Part shown: positions 13,946 through 26,756 of the stretch, piece after piece | Layout of the letters: every line of letters begins with the position of its first letter | Position numbering within the stretch: the stretch's first letter is position 1 | DNA from: Unio delphinus | Taxonomy: Eukaryota > Mollusca > Bivalvia > Unionida > Unionidae | NCBI GenBank assembly: GCA_029339505.1 | Contig: JAQISU010000033.1 | Location: 868,001 to 932,000 of the forward strand | Direction of reading: 5' to 3' | DNA length: 64,000 nt | The notes under the pieces: generated by a model | What the model was told of the DNA's origin: nothing | Database searches by the model: none | Seen by the model: the letters and a program-made list of their open reading frames with translations, nothing else | Position numbers and translations under genes: made by a program

Positions 13946-15177
13946 GAACACTGTTGCCTTAACGGTTTTTGGTAGTGGGGGAGTATATTTATTTGTTTTA
14001 GTCCAGTTAAATATGTATAGAAGTTTGATGATTATCAGTTTTCACCATAATTTGCAGAGTTACGTCCCTTATACGACTTTACATATGTTCCGGTATCCTG
14101 GAGGACTGTTAACACTAGAGCAGTCATATATTTTTCAAAAACGACTTAGCAATTGTATCCTGGTGGAATATGAACACTACAGCATTCACAATTATTTTAA
14201 TAAACATTTGATTTCAACCATTTGACTTTATCTGAACATCACCTCAAAGAAACATTGAAGTTTTTAGGATATTCCAGAGCGTGAACAGCTTGAAATAAAT
14301 ATTACACTTGACTGTGAAAATAGAGCAGTCACATTTTTCGTTTTATTTCCAACACATATGCTATGGTTCTCCTCAGTGCTGTCTCGGGAGATTAATGATA
14401 ACCTGAATTTCGCTATATTCTATAGTTAGCCATGCCTCCATTTTAAACGCACAAGCGTGCACACTTTTATCATGATTTCAAACCAAATTTACTGAAATGC
14501 TTTATTTTAACAAGGTTTCAAGTCGGTTTGATGATCAACGGATTTTGGCAGTATTCACAAAGTTCTGGCCATTGGTATGCTTAAAATAACCCAACGGTTT
14601 GTACAAAATAGCTCTCAAATTTAACGGTAAAATTAATCACGTTAGGTTTCAAGCTTTTTATGATCAAGGACCTAGAAGATATAATTTTTCAATTAAGATA
14701 ATAATGTATTGTCCATGATTGACTCAGAACTTAGTATGGTTTCCGGTGCTTTAGGCTTTTGATGATGGCGGTGGGGGACTTTGGCAGATGCTTCTGGCAA
14801 CTTAATGCTTTGCTTGTTTGTTTTGTTTTGTTGTTTCATTTTTTACGTTTGTGTAACGACGGTCAAATGCGGTCAACAAATTACAACTTCAAAGTAACGT
14901 ATATCTGTATATGTTCAAATTTATTTAAACCTTGGTAAAGCCACTCTACAGCAACATTACATTACATGTACAGATTCTACTCAAATGTACACCGTACAGG
15001 CTACATTTTAATCTACAAAAATTATGTACATGTACAAATTGTTCTATGTACATGTAGATATTCGTGTAACTTGAAATTAAAACTAAATTAACTAGTTTCT
15101 TTTTACATAGGTAAACAGGAAAGAACAACACAGCTTTCTGATAAGGAACTGTGTGTGTGTGGCTGTGTGTGTTTTGG
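13946..15177. other. No recognisable feature
   Basis: Open frames here are short and without domains. No repeat was recognised. Confidence 0.4.
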
Positions 15178-15415
15178 ATTGTTAACGTAACTTTAACAAT
15201 GGTTTAATTCATATTGCTACGATGTCTACAGTGTGACAGTTTATAGTGTTATCTAGCACTGGGGCATCATACCGCAGACACGTAGCATCATGTCCCACCC
15301 AGTCACATTATTCAGACACCAGGCCGACCAGTCCGAACACTAACTTCTTAATGCTAAACACCTAACGAGGCAGCTGTTTGTACTATTTTTTAAGTCTTTG
15401 GTATGACTTGGCTGC
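15178..15415 (-). mobile_element. SINE family A, head missing
   Basis: The minus strand carries the family A body, including the tgggtgggacatgatgctac-type core at 15275-15305, and its 3' part near 15185. The tRNA-like head is absent after about 15415. A GT-rich stretch at 15150-15170 lies at the 3' end. Confidence 0.85.
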
Positions 15416-15898
15416 TAGACCAGTTATCGAAAGCGTAACGGAGGACAGTAACAAAACTGGCTGGGTATATATTGTGTTGGAGGGAGACGTGGTCTTTATC
15501 GGTAATTGGACGTCTGCGTGTACTTAAGCTTGGACAACAATGATAGCATACTTGATGTACAACATATCCTTGTTCTCAAGTGTGCTCTGAAGTGTTACTC
15601 GAAGCCACATGATAGTGTAGCATTACGGCTTTATCACACTCAAATATTTTTGAAATAATACTTCGTAAAACCGAATCTAGCCTGTTTCAGCAGGTTGGCG
15701 GTATGTAATGTTATGCCATCAGCCGTTGTCAGATATAATTTTCGTAAACCAAGTTTGAAAGCAAGCTTAGGGGCCGTGATGCAGCAGTCAAGCGTGGACA
15801 TAAGGCTCCACGACTTGAGTAGTTTGATATTGCGATTCTCTTCCTCTTTAACAATATGGAGTTCTATAACGTTGTCATTTTTACGATAGGCTACACTG

Positions 15899-15965
15899 AC
15901 ATGGCTCGGTAGTTAGCGTGTTTGACACGTGACCATAATGGAACAGGTTTGAATCCTACTACTGA
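15899..15965 (+). other. tRNA-like fragment
   Basis: The stretch has a box-A-like tggctcggtagttagcgtg and a box-B-like ggtttgaatcctact, spaced as in a tRNA-derived SINE head. I cannot fold it convincingly as a functional tRNA. Confidence 0.35.
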
Positions 15966-16901
<936 letters not shown>

Positions 16902-17098
16902 TGTTAGATTAAAATCAAATGTAACATTATTGATACATACAGCACAATCGTGTACATGTCATTACACACGCATGCAGATCATATCAAATACTTAGTGTAC
17001 CGGTACACGTTTAAATGCAATCGCTGTTCAATCTAAGGAGTAATTAAGTGGTTTGCTGTGGTGAGCATGGCTGTATTTTTGTTTTATTGCTTCACAGT

Positions 17099-17100
<2 letters not shown>

Positions 17101-17141
<41 letters not shown>
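17101..17141. repeat. (TG)n microsatellite
   Basis: A pure TG dinucleotide run of about 40 bp. Confidence 0.97.
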
Positions 17142-17142
<1 letters not shown>

Positions 17143-17740
17143 GCCATATGCATTCACCTGGTGGTTTACTTTGCTTTTGTGGCATACTAATCTTGATATC
17201 ACCATGCAGATCTGACTTATCAGATGCATTCCATACTACATCAGTAACTGCTGACGTGATACTTAACGCAATAACTGCTGGTGTGGGACTTGCCTGAGAA
17301 ATTTCTTGTGTTTTCTAGATTCAGGTATACGTCTTATGAAATAAAGCAATACAAATCTTTCTTTTTTGTGAAATTTCCTAAAACATGCAATTTCTTCACG
17401 ATTTAATTAAACCTTCGTTTTAACTTTATTCGAATCACCGTGGCACATTGAATACACACACTTATTACGTACCATGTAGATCCAAGGTATTCGTGATGAT
17501 CGACTATACGTTCTAGAACGTGCTTAGCATATTCTGCTGAGCCCGGATATCTGTCAAGCCTCGTGTGTATAATACAGTCGCCAGTTTAGGCAATTTATAA
17601 GTAATACTTTTTTTTTAGTTATTCATCTATCTTTGGTATGTTATGGTTACGCACAAACCTGTACACTGGAAGATAACTTCTACTGTATCTCCAGTGCAGA
17701 GTTCTGAAATGCGTCATTGCAATTACTGGTGTGTTCATGT

Positions 17741-17941
17741 CAGGGCCGTCGCTTCCGCTTGGCGAACTAGGTAAATCGCCTAGGGCGCTGGGCTAAGGGG
17801 GCCGCCAGAAAAAAATTGCAAATTGGGTTTTATTTCATGATGAGCGGGTGGGGGAGAGCGTGAGTGGGAAGGAGGGGAGGGGGGGTGGGCGCCAGATATC
17901 TGATCTCGTCTAGGGCGCCAAAATGCCTTACACCGGCGCTG
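17741..17941. mobile_element. hAT-like MITE
   Basis: A 201-bp element starts cagggccgtcgc and ends with ggcgctg. The ends are imperfect inverted repeats and share an inner inverted ctagggcgc motif (near 17780 and 17910). An 8-bp direct repeat flanks it, gttcatgt at 17733-17740 and gttcgtgt at 17942-17949 (7 of 8). The 8-bp duplication and CAG-type end fit hAT elements. It has no coding capacity. Confidence 0.75.
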
Positions 17942-18354
17942 GTTCGTGTCTATTTTGCTTCTTCTAGTAATCAAACTTATTGAGGCGCTATTTTGCTCCG
18001 ATCACACTTCTTGGCGTATGTATGTAGAATCCTCTATACAAACAGTTCTGTACTCCTAGACATAGAGGCGATGCCAACTCTTGACTGCAAAGATGTGATT
18101 GGTTTCAAAATTAGTTTTCGAACAGTTGACTTTTATTTAATACGATCGGTTTGCTCAGTCCGAGGCTTGATATTCTGTTAGCAACAAGCTGTTATTAAAT
18201 ATAGCTTAATTTCAAATGTTACGGTTGGTAATTTACATGCGCTGTTTGGGTCGGTGTTTTAATAATGATGACGATCTTAGGTAAGGTGTGGGTTGCAATC
18301 ATTCGTCCGTGTACACTCCTAATAAGAACATAGAAGACAAATTTGTATGTATGC

Positions 18355-20108
18355 TGTAATGTGGGCTGCCGGTTATCAAAGTGTTATTAGTACAAAATTG
18401 CACAAGGCCTGGTCAGAGGTATTGCGCAACTTGGAAAAACAACACTTGAAGACCGCCTCCCACTAATTATCGTTATCTAGAAGATGATCTCTACGGTGTA
18501 ATTTGCCCGGTCAATGGATATAGTAATCTGAGATGGTACTTTGAACAAGACAACACACGAGCCCCCGTAAAGATAAAATATGAATTTAATTAAAAATACA
18601 ATTAAGAAAAGAATGACACTATGAATTACAATTTCTTTCTTTCTGAATACACTTAGTTCAGAAATAGATAAACTGAAGCTTTAAAATAATGGATACATTC
18701 ATAAAAGTCCCAAAACACTAATAAAAATAAATGAAGTTAGCCGTTAATACTGAGAGTAAATTTCATCATGGAATCGAATGTTCATTTAACATTGGACTGT
18801 TGGGTGATTCAAAATGACCTTGTTCGTCGACTGGTTCTTGGTTTTCTCTTCTGCGTTCGTCTTGACTTGCTTGCCCTTTTGGTTGTAAGCGGGATTACAC
18901 AACTCTGCCTTCCACTTTCTTTTTCCGTCTCTGAATTTCGTCTTCCGCGCTATTTCTTATTCGATCTTCAAACAAACTATTTTTCCTTGGAAAGAAAAGG
19001 GTAAAACGCCCTAAGTATCTCGTTACTTTAAGAGTTGAGATAGTAAGTCCGTTTTTCAGGTTCGAAAAATCAGATCTTACTATCAGTGTTATCATTTATA
19101 CGGCTAACAAATACTATACAAGTCTTCAGATCAATAGAGCTATACTGCTAATTATCGACATCAGAATTCGGGAAAGTCTTATATTCCCGTAAATCATTAC
19201 GTAAAGTGAGGCAATATATCATAACACACAATCCATATTTACTAATATGATAAATTCAAATTAATGTAACACTTTCCAATCATAAATGTACACGGCGGGT
19301 TTTCTACACCACCCATTTACCTACCTAAGTATATAAGGTAAAAATGCTAATTCAGAATTCAAAAATACATTATTAAATCACTGTAAAACCGACTATCCAT
19401 ACAAAAATATGAACACATCATGCATCTGTAACAAAGAAACATATCAAAGTACGTTATTAAATCAATGTAATGCTGAACTATTTGTATCATAGTATCGATA
19501 CATTATGCATCTATGACAAAGAAAAACATCATATACATTACATCGTGATAAAGGTGAATTTGAGTTAAATACCTTGTGTTTTTGACGTGCTTCTGCCGTT
19601 TGATTTCCGGCGGACTTTCCTGAGCTTATTATTACGAAGGCACTGCTGTAAAATTACCCCCCGGAGTCTTTTCCTATGTTGGAACTAATAAATGCTGACC
19701 GTCTCTTGCAGAGGTCTTCCTAGACTGACTAACCTCGTTTGATACGTAGTATATATTTCCCCGATTCTGGGTTTCGACCCAACCCTCTTTCCTATACATT
19801 TGACCAATCGGAATAAATGGTATTCTTGCGGACCTTTTGAAAACCGTCTGTCAAGATGCCAAAAATGCCACTTAGGATCGAAATATCACCTTATCATTTG
19901 TCTCAATCATTTTTGACAGCTCTGCGTGAGGAATCGCCTAGTTTATGCGTGTCAAACACTCAGTCCGTTTTCACTCTAAATATTGTAACAGTCTGACCGA
20001 GGTAAACTAACATTCTTCCCGTTCAAACTCTACTCCAAGACAGTTGATTGTCGGCTAGCCTACGAATTAATTACTGGATTTCACTGACGAAAAATTTGGC
20101 ACTTGACA
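18355..20108 (-). repeat. 3' LTR of the Gmr1-type element
   Basis: It is a 1,754-bp direct repeat of 24999-26751, bounded by tgtaatg on the left and cacttgaca on the right in plus-strand reading. Open frames inside it, such as 18768-19004, occur in both LTRs and are not genes. Confidence 0.95.
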
Positions 20109-20121
20109 TTACCCCCTTTCT
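20109..20121 (-). other. Polypurine tract
   Basis: On the minus strand the purine run agaaagggggtaa lies directly upstream of the 3' LTR. This is where plus-strand priming is expected in LTR elements. Confidence 0.75.
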
Positions 20122-20179
20122 AAGAGAAAAATCGGTATTTTTATTCTCCCAAATTTTTCGGTGAACTATACTGCTCCCG

Positions 20180-23100
20180 TTACATGTCCTTAGGTGACCT
20201 TTTCACTTCAGCCATTCCTAACCGACTTAAACAATCCGCTCCCACATTATCCCTACCTTTGATGTACCGCACTAGAATCTGATACTGTTGTAGAAACAGT
20301 GACCATCTCATCAATCGACCGTTAGTTAATTTCACCTGGGCCAAATAAGCCAGTGGTTGATGATCTGTTTCTAAAGTAAACTTCCTACCATACAGATACC
20401 GTTGGAACTTAGTTATTCCAAAGATAATCGCCAAACATTCTTTCTCCGACACTGAATAGTTAATTTCCGCCTTTGACAGTTTCCTACTTCCATACGCAAC
20501 TGGGAATAAGCTTCCCTCGTTTTCTTGCAGTAACACTGCCCCTAAACCTCTATCACAAGCATGTGTCCTCAAAACAAAATCCCGTGTCACGTCAGGCACC
20601 TTAACTCTGGCGTCTGACGTCAGTCTGTCTTTAAGCGTCTGAAATGCGCGTTCACATGCGTCTGTCCATACTACTTTGGTCGGCGCTTATTTCCGAGTCA
20701 AGTCAGTCAATGGACTTGCAATAGCACTAAAATTTGCCACATATCTCCTATAGTACCCTGCCAAGCCTAGAAAAGATTTAACTTCAGTCTTAGTAGTCGG
20801 TCGTAATGCGTCCCTAAGTTGTTCGACCTTTGAGCTCTCGGGTTTTAACGTGTCCTCGCTGAGGGTATGTCCTAGTTAGTCTAAATGTCTGAACCCTATA
20901 TGGCACTTCGATGGTCGTGCGGTCAGTCCGGTTTGTCGTAGTCGTTCTAAGACGTTTTCCAGCAAAAGTATGTGTTCTTCCAATGTAGCTGTAGCTAATA
21001 GAAGATCGTCCATGAAGTTGGAAACTCCCATCCCCCGCAATGGTTCAAGGAATTTCCGCATCATACGGGTGAAGACACTGGGCGCATTCTGCACCCCGAA
21101 TGGCATGACCACCCACTGGTAAGTCCCATCTGGAGTTGCAAAGGCGAGTTTTGCTCTGTCTTCACTACGGACTGGAATTTGCCAGTATCCTTTGGACAGA
21201 TCAATCTTAGAAAAATATTTAGCATGGGTTACTCCTGCGAAAATAGACTCAGGGTCAGGTAAAAGTTCTACCTGGAATTCTGTCATTCGGTTTAACTTTC
21301 GGTAGTCGACACAAAATCTGTGTGCCCCATCCTTCTTCTGGACCAGTACAAAAGGAGAGCTATACGCCGACTCGCTTGGTTCAATAATACCCAAGTCTAA
21401 CATAGTTTCAACTTCCTTACGGACCGCTTCTAACTTCGCGTACGGCAACGGATATGGTCTTAACTTTACTGGGTTCTCGTCCAGCAGCTTCAAAGAGAAC
21501 TCCTCCAGCTCTGTCCTCCCCGGTCTCTCTGTTAAGACGCTCGAATATTCTTGAAGTACCGATTCCACCTCTTTACGTTGGTCTGACGTTAACGTAACGT
21601 CAAGTGTGACGTCGACGTAGGTTTCCTTCCTCGTCAACCGACAACTAGGGAGTACTTCCGCCTGCCCTGCGTTGTCGTCGGATTCTTCCGTCACGACGGT
21701 AGCCACCACGAACTCCGTGGGTGGTTCTCGCACACGGTACCGCTTCAAAAGATTTACGTGGAACAACTTATCCTTATCCCCTACTCGGATACGGTAGTTT
21801 TGTCCACCTTTCTTCTCTGTTACAACAAATGGCCCCCTCCATGAGACTTGCAGCTTGTTGTGCTCCAATGGCAACAACAACAACACCTTGTCACCCACCT
21901 CAAAGTGACGTTCCTTCGCCCTTTTGTTGTAATACTTGGCTTGACGTTCCCTCGCGTCGCAGAGATTTTCTTGAGCCAATTTACAAACTTCTTCCAGTTT
22001 GTTACGCAAGTCGACAACATATTGGTATGTTGTACGCACTTCTTCGGATGCTTGCTCATCCGTCCATAACTGTTTCAATACAGCCATGGGCCCCCTTACC
22101 GTCCGCCCATAAACTAATTCAAAAGGTGAAAACCCTAAACTTGCCTGCGGTACTTCACGATACGCGAACAGTATCGCCGGAAGGTATCGATCCCAATCCC
22201 TAGGTCGACCTTCACATAGCTTCTTTAAAGCCTGTTACAGTGTCCCATTGAAACGTTCTACCAACCCATTACACTGCGGGTGGTACGGGGTAGTCGTCAG
22301 GTGTCTAATGGAGAGTAATCTATTTACCTCTTCCATCACCTTGCTCACGAACTGTGTCCCTTGGTCGGTCAGTATCTCGTCTGGAACTCCGACTCTCGAC
22401 CACACCCCTAACAAGGCCTCAGCCACCGTGACTGAGTCAATGTTTTTCAAGGCCACTGCCTCCGGGTACCGGGTAGCGTAATCTACGACCGTTAATATAT
22501 ACCGATTTCCACTTAACGCCGCCGGCTTAATCGGACCTACTTAATCCATCGCCACTCTCGAGAAAGGTTCAGCTATTAGTGGGGTGGTTCCTAGTGGCAC
22601 TGGGCGATGGGAGGTCTTCGGTGCCACTCGCTGACACTTGTCACATGACAAACAAAACCTCCTCACATCCTCATGCACACCTGGCCAATAAAACTCCCTC
22701 ACCAACCTATCTCTGGTCTTCGCCACGCCCATGTGGCTTCCGAGAAGACCCTCATGTGCTAACCTAAGCACTTCGTCGCGCTTCACTACGGGTACCACAA
22801 CTTGTTTAAACGTATCGACCCCTTTCTTGGCGTACCGATACAAAATACCTCGTTTTGTTGCGAACTTAACCTCGCCGTCTGGCAATTTCCGTACGGACCC
22901 GTCCGTCGCGTACCTACGTACCTTATCAAGAGACCCATCTTCCTTTTGAAGCTTCTCTAACTCACCAGGTACCAAAATGTCTATGGGCGAAGTCACGGAT
23001 CTTAGCGGCTTCGACCCTGACCTTCGCTTCATAGCCCTTGTCTCCACTGACCCGACATGTATAGGGTTACACGTCATAGGGTTAGGTTGGGGCAACACAT

Positions 23101-23848
23101 ACCTACACCCTAATATTACGTCATGAGACAGTCCCGACAAACACGCTGCTTGAATTCGCCCTTTTACATATGGCGAATCAAGGTCTATGCTAACGACCGG
23201 AAGTGAATCCTTCGTCCTGTTAGCAAACTGTACTTCCACCGTCTCACCTGTATAATCTCCAGGTTTGACGTATCTACGGTCTACCAAGGCCGGGTAACTA
23301 CAGCCGGTGTCATACAGCACCGTGGCTTCCTCACCATTTACCGTAGCTCTCGCTACATTCGTAGACTCCACTGTTTTCCCTTTCTTAACAGTATTCGGAG
23401 TTACCGAATTAACCGTTGTCGGACGATACTTTCTACAGTCCTTGACAACATGGCCTGGTTTATTACAGCCATAACACACTGGCTCACCTCTTCTACCCGA
23501 GGTATCCCTATCTACCCCTTGAGTCTTTTCCGACCCACGGAAATGTACTTGGCTGGGATTTCCGGCCCCTGGCCTCCCACCATTTTGACCATTTCGTCTA
23601 TGGGGTGCCACCTCAGTGGTCTTTCTAAGCTCACCGATTCCAAGTCGGTCCCTACCGTTCCAAGTAGTTGGACGCGCATGCGCGCTCTCATAGCCCTCGG
23701 CCATTATGCTTATCTCATCCACAGTTGAGAATTCGCGCTCCGCCAAAACACAATTAAATCTTTTCTGTAGGTACTTAACACGTGTTCCTTTAAAATCTCT
23801 TCGCGAATACCTTCGTACGTTAACGCGGTGCCAGACATTTTTATCCAT
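20180..23848 (-). pseudogene. pol region (zinc knuckle, protease, integrase, RT, RNase H) with in-frame stops
   Basis: A single minus-strand frame runs from 23848 to 20180, broken by stops at 22541-22543, 22235-22237, 20876-20878 and 20687-20689. In order it shows a CX2CX4HX4C knuckle ('CYGCNKPGHVVKDC'); an aspartic protease motif 'DTG' near 23310; an HHCC integrase domain ('HEGLLGSHMGV' to 'CLSCDKCQR', about 22760-22630); an integrase core with D(35)E spacing from 'TDQGTQF' to 'LVERFNG'; a 'WRGPF' GPY/F-like C-terminal segment near 21840; an RT with 'YRKLNR', 'KIDLSKGYWQIP', 'MPFGVQNAPSVF' and 'FMDD' near 21010; and an RNase H ending near the LTR. In RNase H the usual first catalytic Asp (TDAS-type motif) is His ('THAC'). 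Confidence 0.93.
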
Positions 23849-24528
23849 TTGTCAGAAATCACGCGCACTCGACTGTGAAATTGCGCGTGTGTTTCGGTAG
23901 CCCTTTTTGACGATTCCCTAAAAAGTTTCCGGAACGTTTCCGCTGACAACTCATAGTGGCGAAGTAGAGCTTTCTTCAGAGTGTCATAATCGTCTATCTC
24001 GGCTGGGGTCATGTTGTGGTACACATCTTTTGCCGCCCCCTGCAAAAAGGCTGAAATATTGATGGCCCACTGGTCCTTAGGTATTTGGTGAACCAAGGCC
24101 AACTTTTCAAACTGCGTCAAAAAGTTGTCAATTATTTCATCCTTGTCATTAACCATCGGCAAGGTTAACTGTATGGGTCGTCTGTCTTCCACGCGACTAC
24201 TCGGGGTGTCCGGACGTACGTTCGATTCTTCACCCCTCCTGAACTCGGCTTCGAGCCTTAGTCTCTCCATGGCTAACTCATGCTCTCGTTCTCTCGCCTT
24301 CTCTTCCGCCTGTAGTCTGGCCCCCTCAGCCTGTAGTCGGGCTAGTTCAATTTCTTTCTGTTTCTCCTTCTCTCGTTCCATGGCTAATTGTTCTCGTTCT
24401 CTAGCTTTTTCTTCCTTATGTTCATTCAAACTTCTTTCCATAAATTCAGTTAGCTTGTCTCCGTCGTACCAAAGTTCGTCTTTGCCAACGGATTTAAATT
24501 CCTTTAGTAACTGTCTGTCTGTCGCCAT
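23710..24528 (-). CDS. gag of the Gmr1-type element, frame-shifted at its end
   Basis: The 272-codon frame starts 'MATDRQLLKEF'. Residues about 38-100 are a highly charged Glu/Arg/Lys stretch likely to form a coiled coil. Residues about 130-245 look like a capsid with SCAN-like character ('LKKALLRHYELSAETFRKLF', then 'FHSRVRVISDKWIK' and 'IREEILKEHVLSTY'). The frame leaves the gag reading near an A4 run at 23745-23748 (T4 on the coding strand), and the gag sense continues in the frame of the downstream pol region. A 1-nt loss fits. A programmed -1 shift is less likely because the break lies before the zinc knuckle. Confidence 0.85.
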   Translation of the reverse strand: MATDRQLLKEFKSVGKDELWYDGDKLTEFMERSLNEHKEEKAREREQLAMEREKEKQKEIELARLQAEGARLQAEEKAREREHELAMERLRLEAEFRRGEESNVRPDTPSSRVEDRRPIQLTLPMVNDKDEIIDNFLTQFEKLALVHQIPKDQWAINISAFLQGAAKDVYHNMTPAEIDDYDTLKKALLRHYELSAETFRKLFRESSKRATETHAQFHSRVRVISDKWIKMSGTALTYEGIREEILKEHVLSTYRKDLIVFWRSANSQLWMR

Positions 24529-24995
24529 TACGTATCTTTTGTCTTTCCTTTTTCTCTAGAACTATGTCCTTAACTGACCTATAATCAGGGATTCTTCCTA
24601 CAAAAATAGTTCGATCTAAAATAACCTTATCTGCAGCGAGATGGACAGGTCAAATCAGCCGCAATTAATTGACCAGACAGAAATTCCAGTAACAGTGGGA
24701 TACTGCTAACGAGACGTGATTAATTGCTGTCTAAAATACAGTACTCGCCCTATATTGGCTCTTGTCTCAAGAGACTATTTAGGTAGTACCGCTCTAGCGC
24801 TTTATGCTAATTCCACCCAGAAGGTATAAATCTCAAATTCTTATAATTTGCATGCAACTATACAAAAATAGCAGACAATGTTTGATTCACTCGATTCCTA
24901 CTTATTAATAATAACAAATGTATGCCTTTGTTCACAAATACGCTCAGATTACTTCAATCGCAATGAAAATTTCAAATCCCAGGACGAGCAACCCA
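24529..24995 (-). other. Leader between 5' LTR and gag
   Basis: About 470 bp of non-coding sequence between the primer-binding area and the gag start, as expected for an LTR-element leader. Confidence 0.6.
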
Positions 24996-24996
24996 C
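24969..24996 (-). other. Candidate primer-binding site
   Basis: Two bases inside the 5' LTR boundary, the minus strand reads gtgggttgctcgtcctggga, including a tgg start. Its complement (ttcaaatcccaggacgagca then accca) resembles the T-arm and 3' end of a tRNA. The spacing does not fit a standard tRNA 3' end exactly, so I cannot name the primer. Confidence 0.45.
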
Positions 24997-24998
24997 TT

Positions 24999-26751
24999 TG
25001 TAATGTGGGCTGCCGGTTATCAAAGTGTTATTAGTACAATATTGCACAAGGCCTGGTCAGAGGTATTGCGCAACTTGGAAAAACAACACTTGAAGACCGC
25101 CTCCCACTAATTATCGTTATCTAGAAGATGATCTCTACGGTGTAATTTGCCCGGTCAATGGATATAGTAATCTGAGATGGTGCTTTGAACAAGACAACAC
25201 ACGAGCCCCCGTAAAGATAAAATATGAATTTAATTAAAAATACAATTAAGAAAAGAATGACACTGTGAATTACAATTTCTTTCTTTCTGAATACACTTAG
25301 TTCAGAAATAGATAAACTGAAGCTTTAAAATATTGGATACATTCATAAAAATCCCAAACACTAATAAAAATAAATGAAGTTAGCCGTTAATACTGAGAGT
25401 AAATTTCATCATGGAATCGAATGTTCATTTAACATTGGACTGTTGGGTGATTCAAAATGACCTTGTTCGTCGACTGGTTCTTGGTTTTCTCTTCTGCGTT
25501 CGTCTTGACTTGCTTGCCCTTTTGGTTGTAAGCGGGATTACACAACTCTGCCTTCCACTTTCTTTTTCCGTCTCTGAATTTCATCTTCCGCGCTATTTCT
25601 TATTCGATCTCCAAACAAACTATTTTTCCTTGGAATGAAAAGGGTAAAACGCCCTAAGTATCTCGTTACTTTAAGAGTTGAGATAGTAAGTCCGTTTTTC
25701 AGGTTCGAAAAATCAGATCTTACTATCAGTGTTATCATTTATACGGCTAACAAATACTATACAAGTCTTCAGATCAATAGAGCTATACTGCTAATTATCG
25801 ACATCAGAATTCGGGAAAGTCATATATTCCCGTAAATCATTACGTAAAGTGAGGCAATATATCATAACACACAATCCATATTTACTAATATGATAAATTC
25901 AAATTAATGTAACACTTTCCAATCATAAATGTACACGGCGGGTTTTCTACACCACCCATTTACCTACCTAAGTATATAAGGTAAAAAATGCTAATTCAGA
26001 ATTCAAAAATACATTATTAAATCACTGTAAAACCGACTATCCATACAAAAATATGAACACATCATGCATCTGTAACAAAGAAACATATCAAAGTACGTTA
26101 TTAAATCAATGTAATACTGAACTATTTGTATCATAGTATCGATACATTATGCATCTATGACAAAGAAAAACATCATATACATTACATCGTGATAAAGGTG
26201 AATTTGAGTTAAATACCTTGTGTTTTTGACGTGCTTCTGCCGTTTGATTTCCGGCGGACTTTCCTGAGCTTATTATTACGAAGGCACTGCTGTAAAATTA
26301 CCCCCGGAGTTTTCTCCTATGTTGCAACTAATAAATGCTGACCGTCTCTTGCAGAGGTCTTCCTAGACTGACTAACCTCGTTTGAAACGTAGTATATATT
26401 TCCCCGATTCTGGGTTTCGACCCAACCCTCTTTCCTATACATTTGACCAATCGGAATAAATGCTATTCTTGCGGACCTTTTGAAAACCGTCTATCAAGAT
26501 GCCAAAAATGCCACTTAGGATCGAAATATCACCTTATCATTTGTCTCAATCATTTTTGACAGCTCTGCGTGAGGAATCACATAATTTTAACGTGTCAAAC
26601 ACTCAGTCCGTTTTCACTCTAAATATTGTAACAGTCTGACCGAGGTAAACTAACATTCTTCCCGTTCAAACTCTACTCCAAGACAGTCGATTGTCGGCTA
26701 GCCTACGAATTAATTACTGGATTTAACTGACGAAAAATTTGGCACTTGACA
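24999..26751 (-). repeat. 5' LTR of the Gmr1-type element
   Basis: A 1,753-bp direct repeat of 18355-20108, next to the tatgc target duplication at 26752-26756. Confidence 0.95.
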
Positions 26752-26756
26752 TATGC

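Larger units (their letters stand above)
18355..26751 (-). mobile_element. Gmr1-type Ty3/gypsy LTR retrotransposon, near complete but disabled
   Basis: An 8.4-kb LTR element read on the minus strand. Two ~1.75-kb LTRs begin tg and end ca and differ at roughly 25-30 positions by eye. A perfect 5-bp target duplication, tatgc, lies at 18350-18354 and 26752-26756. Internal order on the minus strand is gag, zinc knuckle, protease, integrase, reverse transcriptase, RNase H. Integrase upstream of RT is copia-like, but the integrase and RT sequences are Ty3/gypsy-like; this combination is known from Gmr1 of cod and its relatives. One frameshift near 23745 and in-frame stops at 22541, 22235, 20876 and 20687 prevent expression of a full polyprotein. 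I saw no envelope-like frame. Confidence 0.95.

Noticed and set aside
18768..19004. Open frame beginning 'MESNVHLTLDC', repeated at 25411
   Set aside because: It lies inside both LTRs and shows no known domain; it is duplicated because the LTRs are.
21721..22203. Plus-strand open frame of 160 codons
   Set aside because: It is antisense to the integrase/RT frame of the retrotransposon and has no domain of its own.
23700..23770. Programmed -1 frameshift between gag and pol
   Set aside because: The break is at a short T run on the coding strand, before the zinc knuckle and inside gag sense, so a 1-nt deletion in this decayed copy is simpler.
24125..24559. Plus-strand Ser-rich open frame
   Set aside because: It is antisense to the charged gag coiled-coil region.
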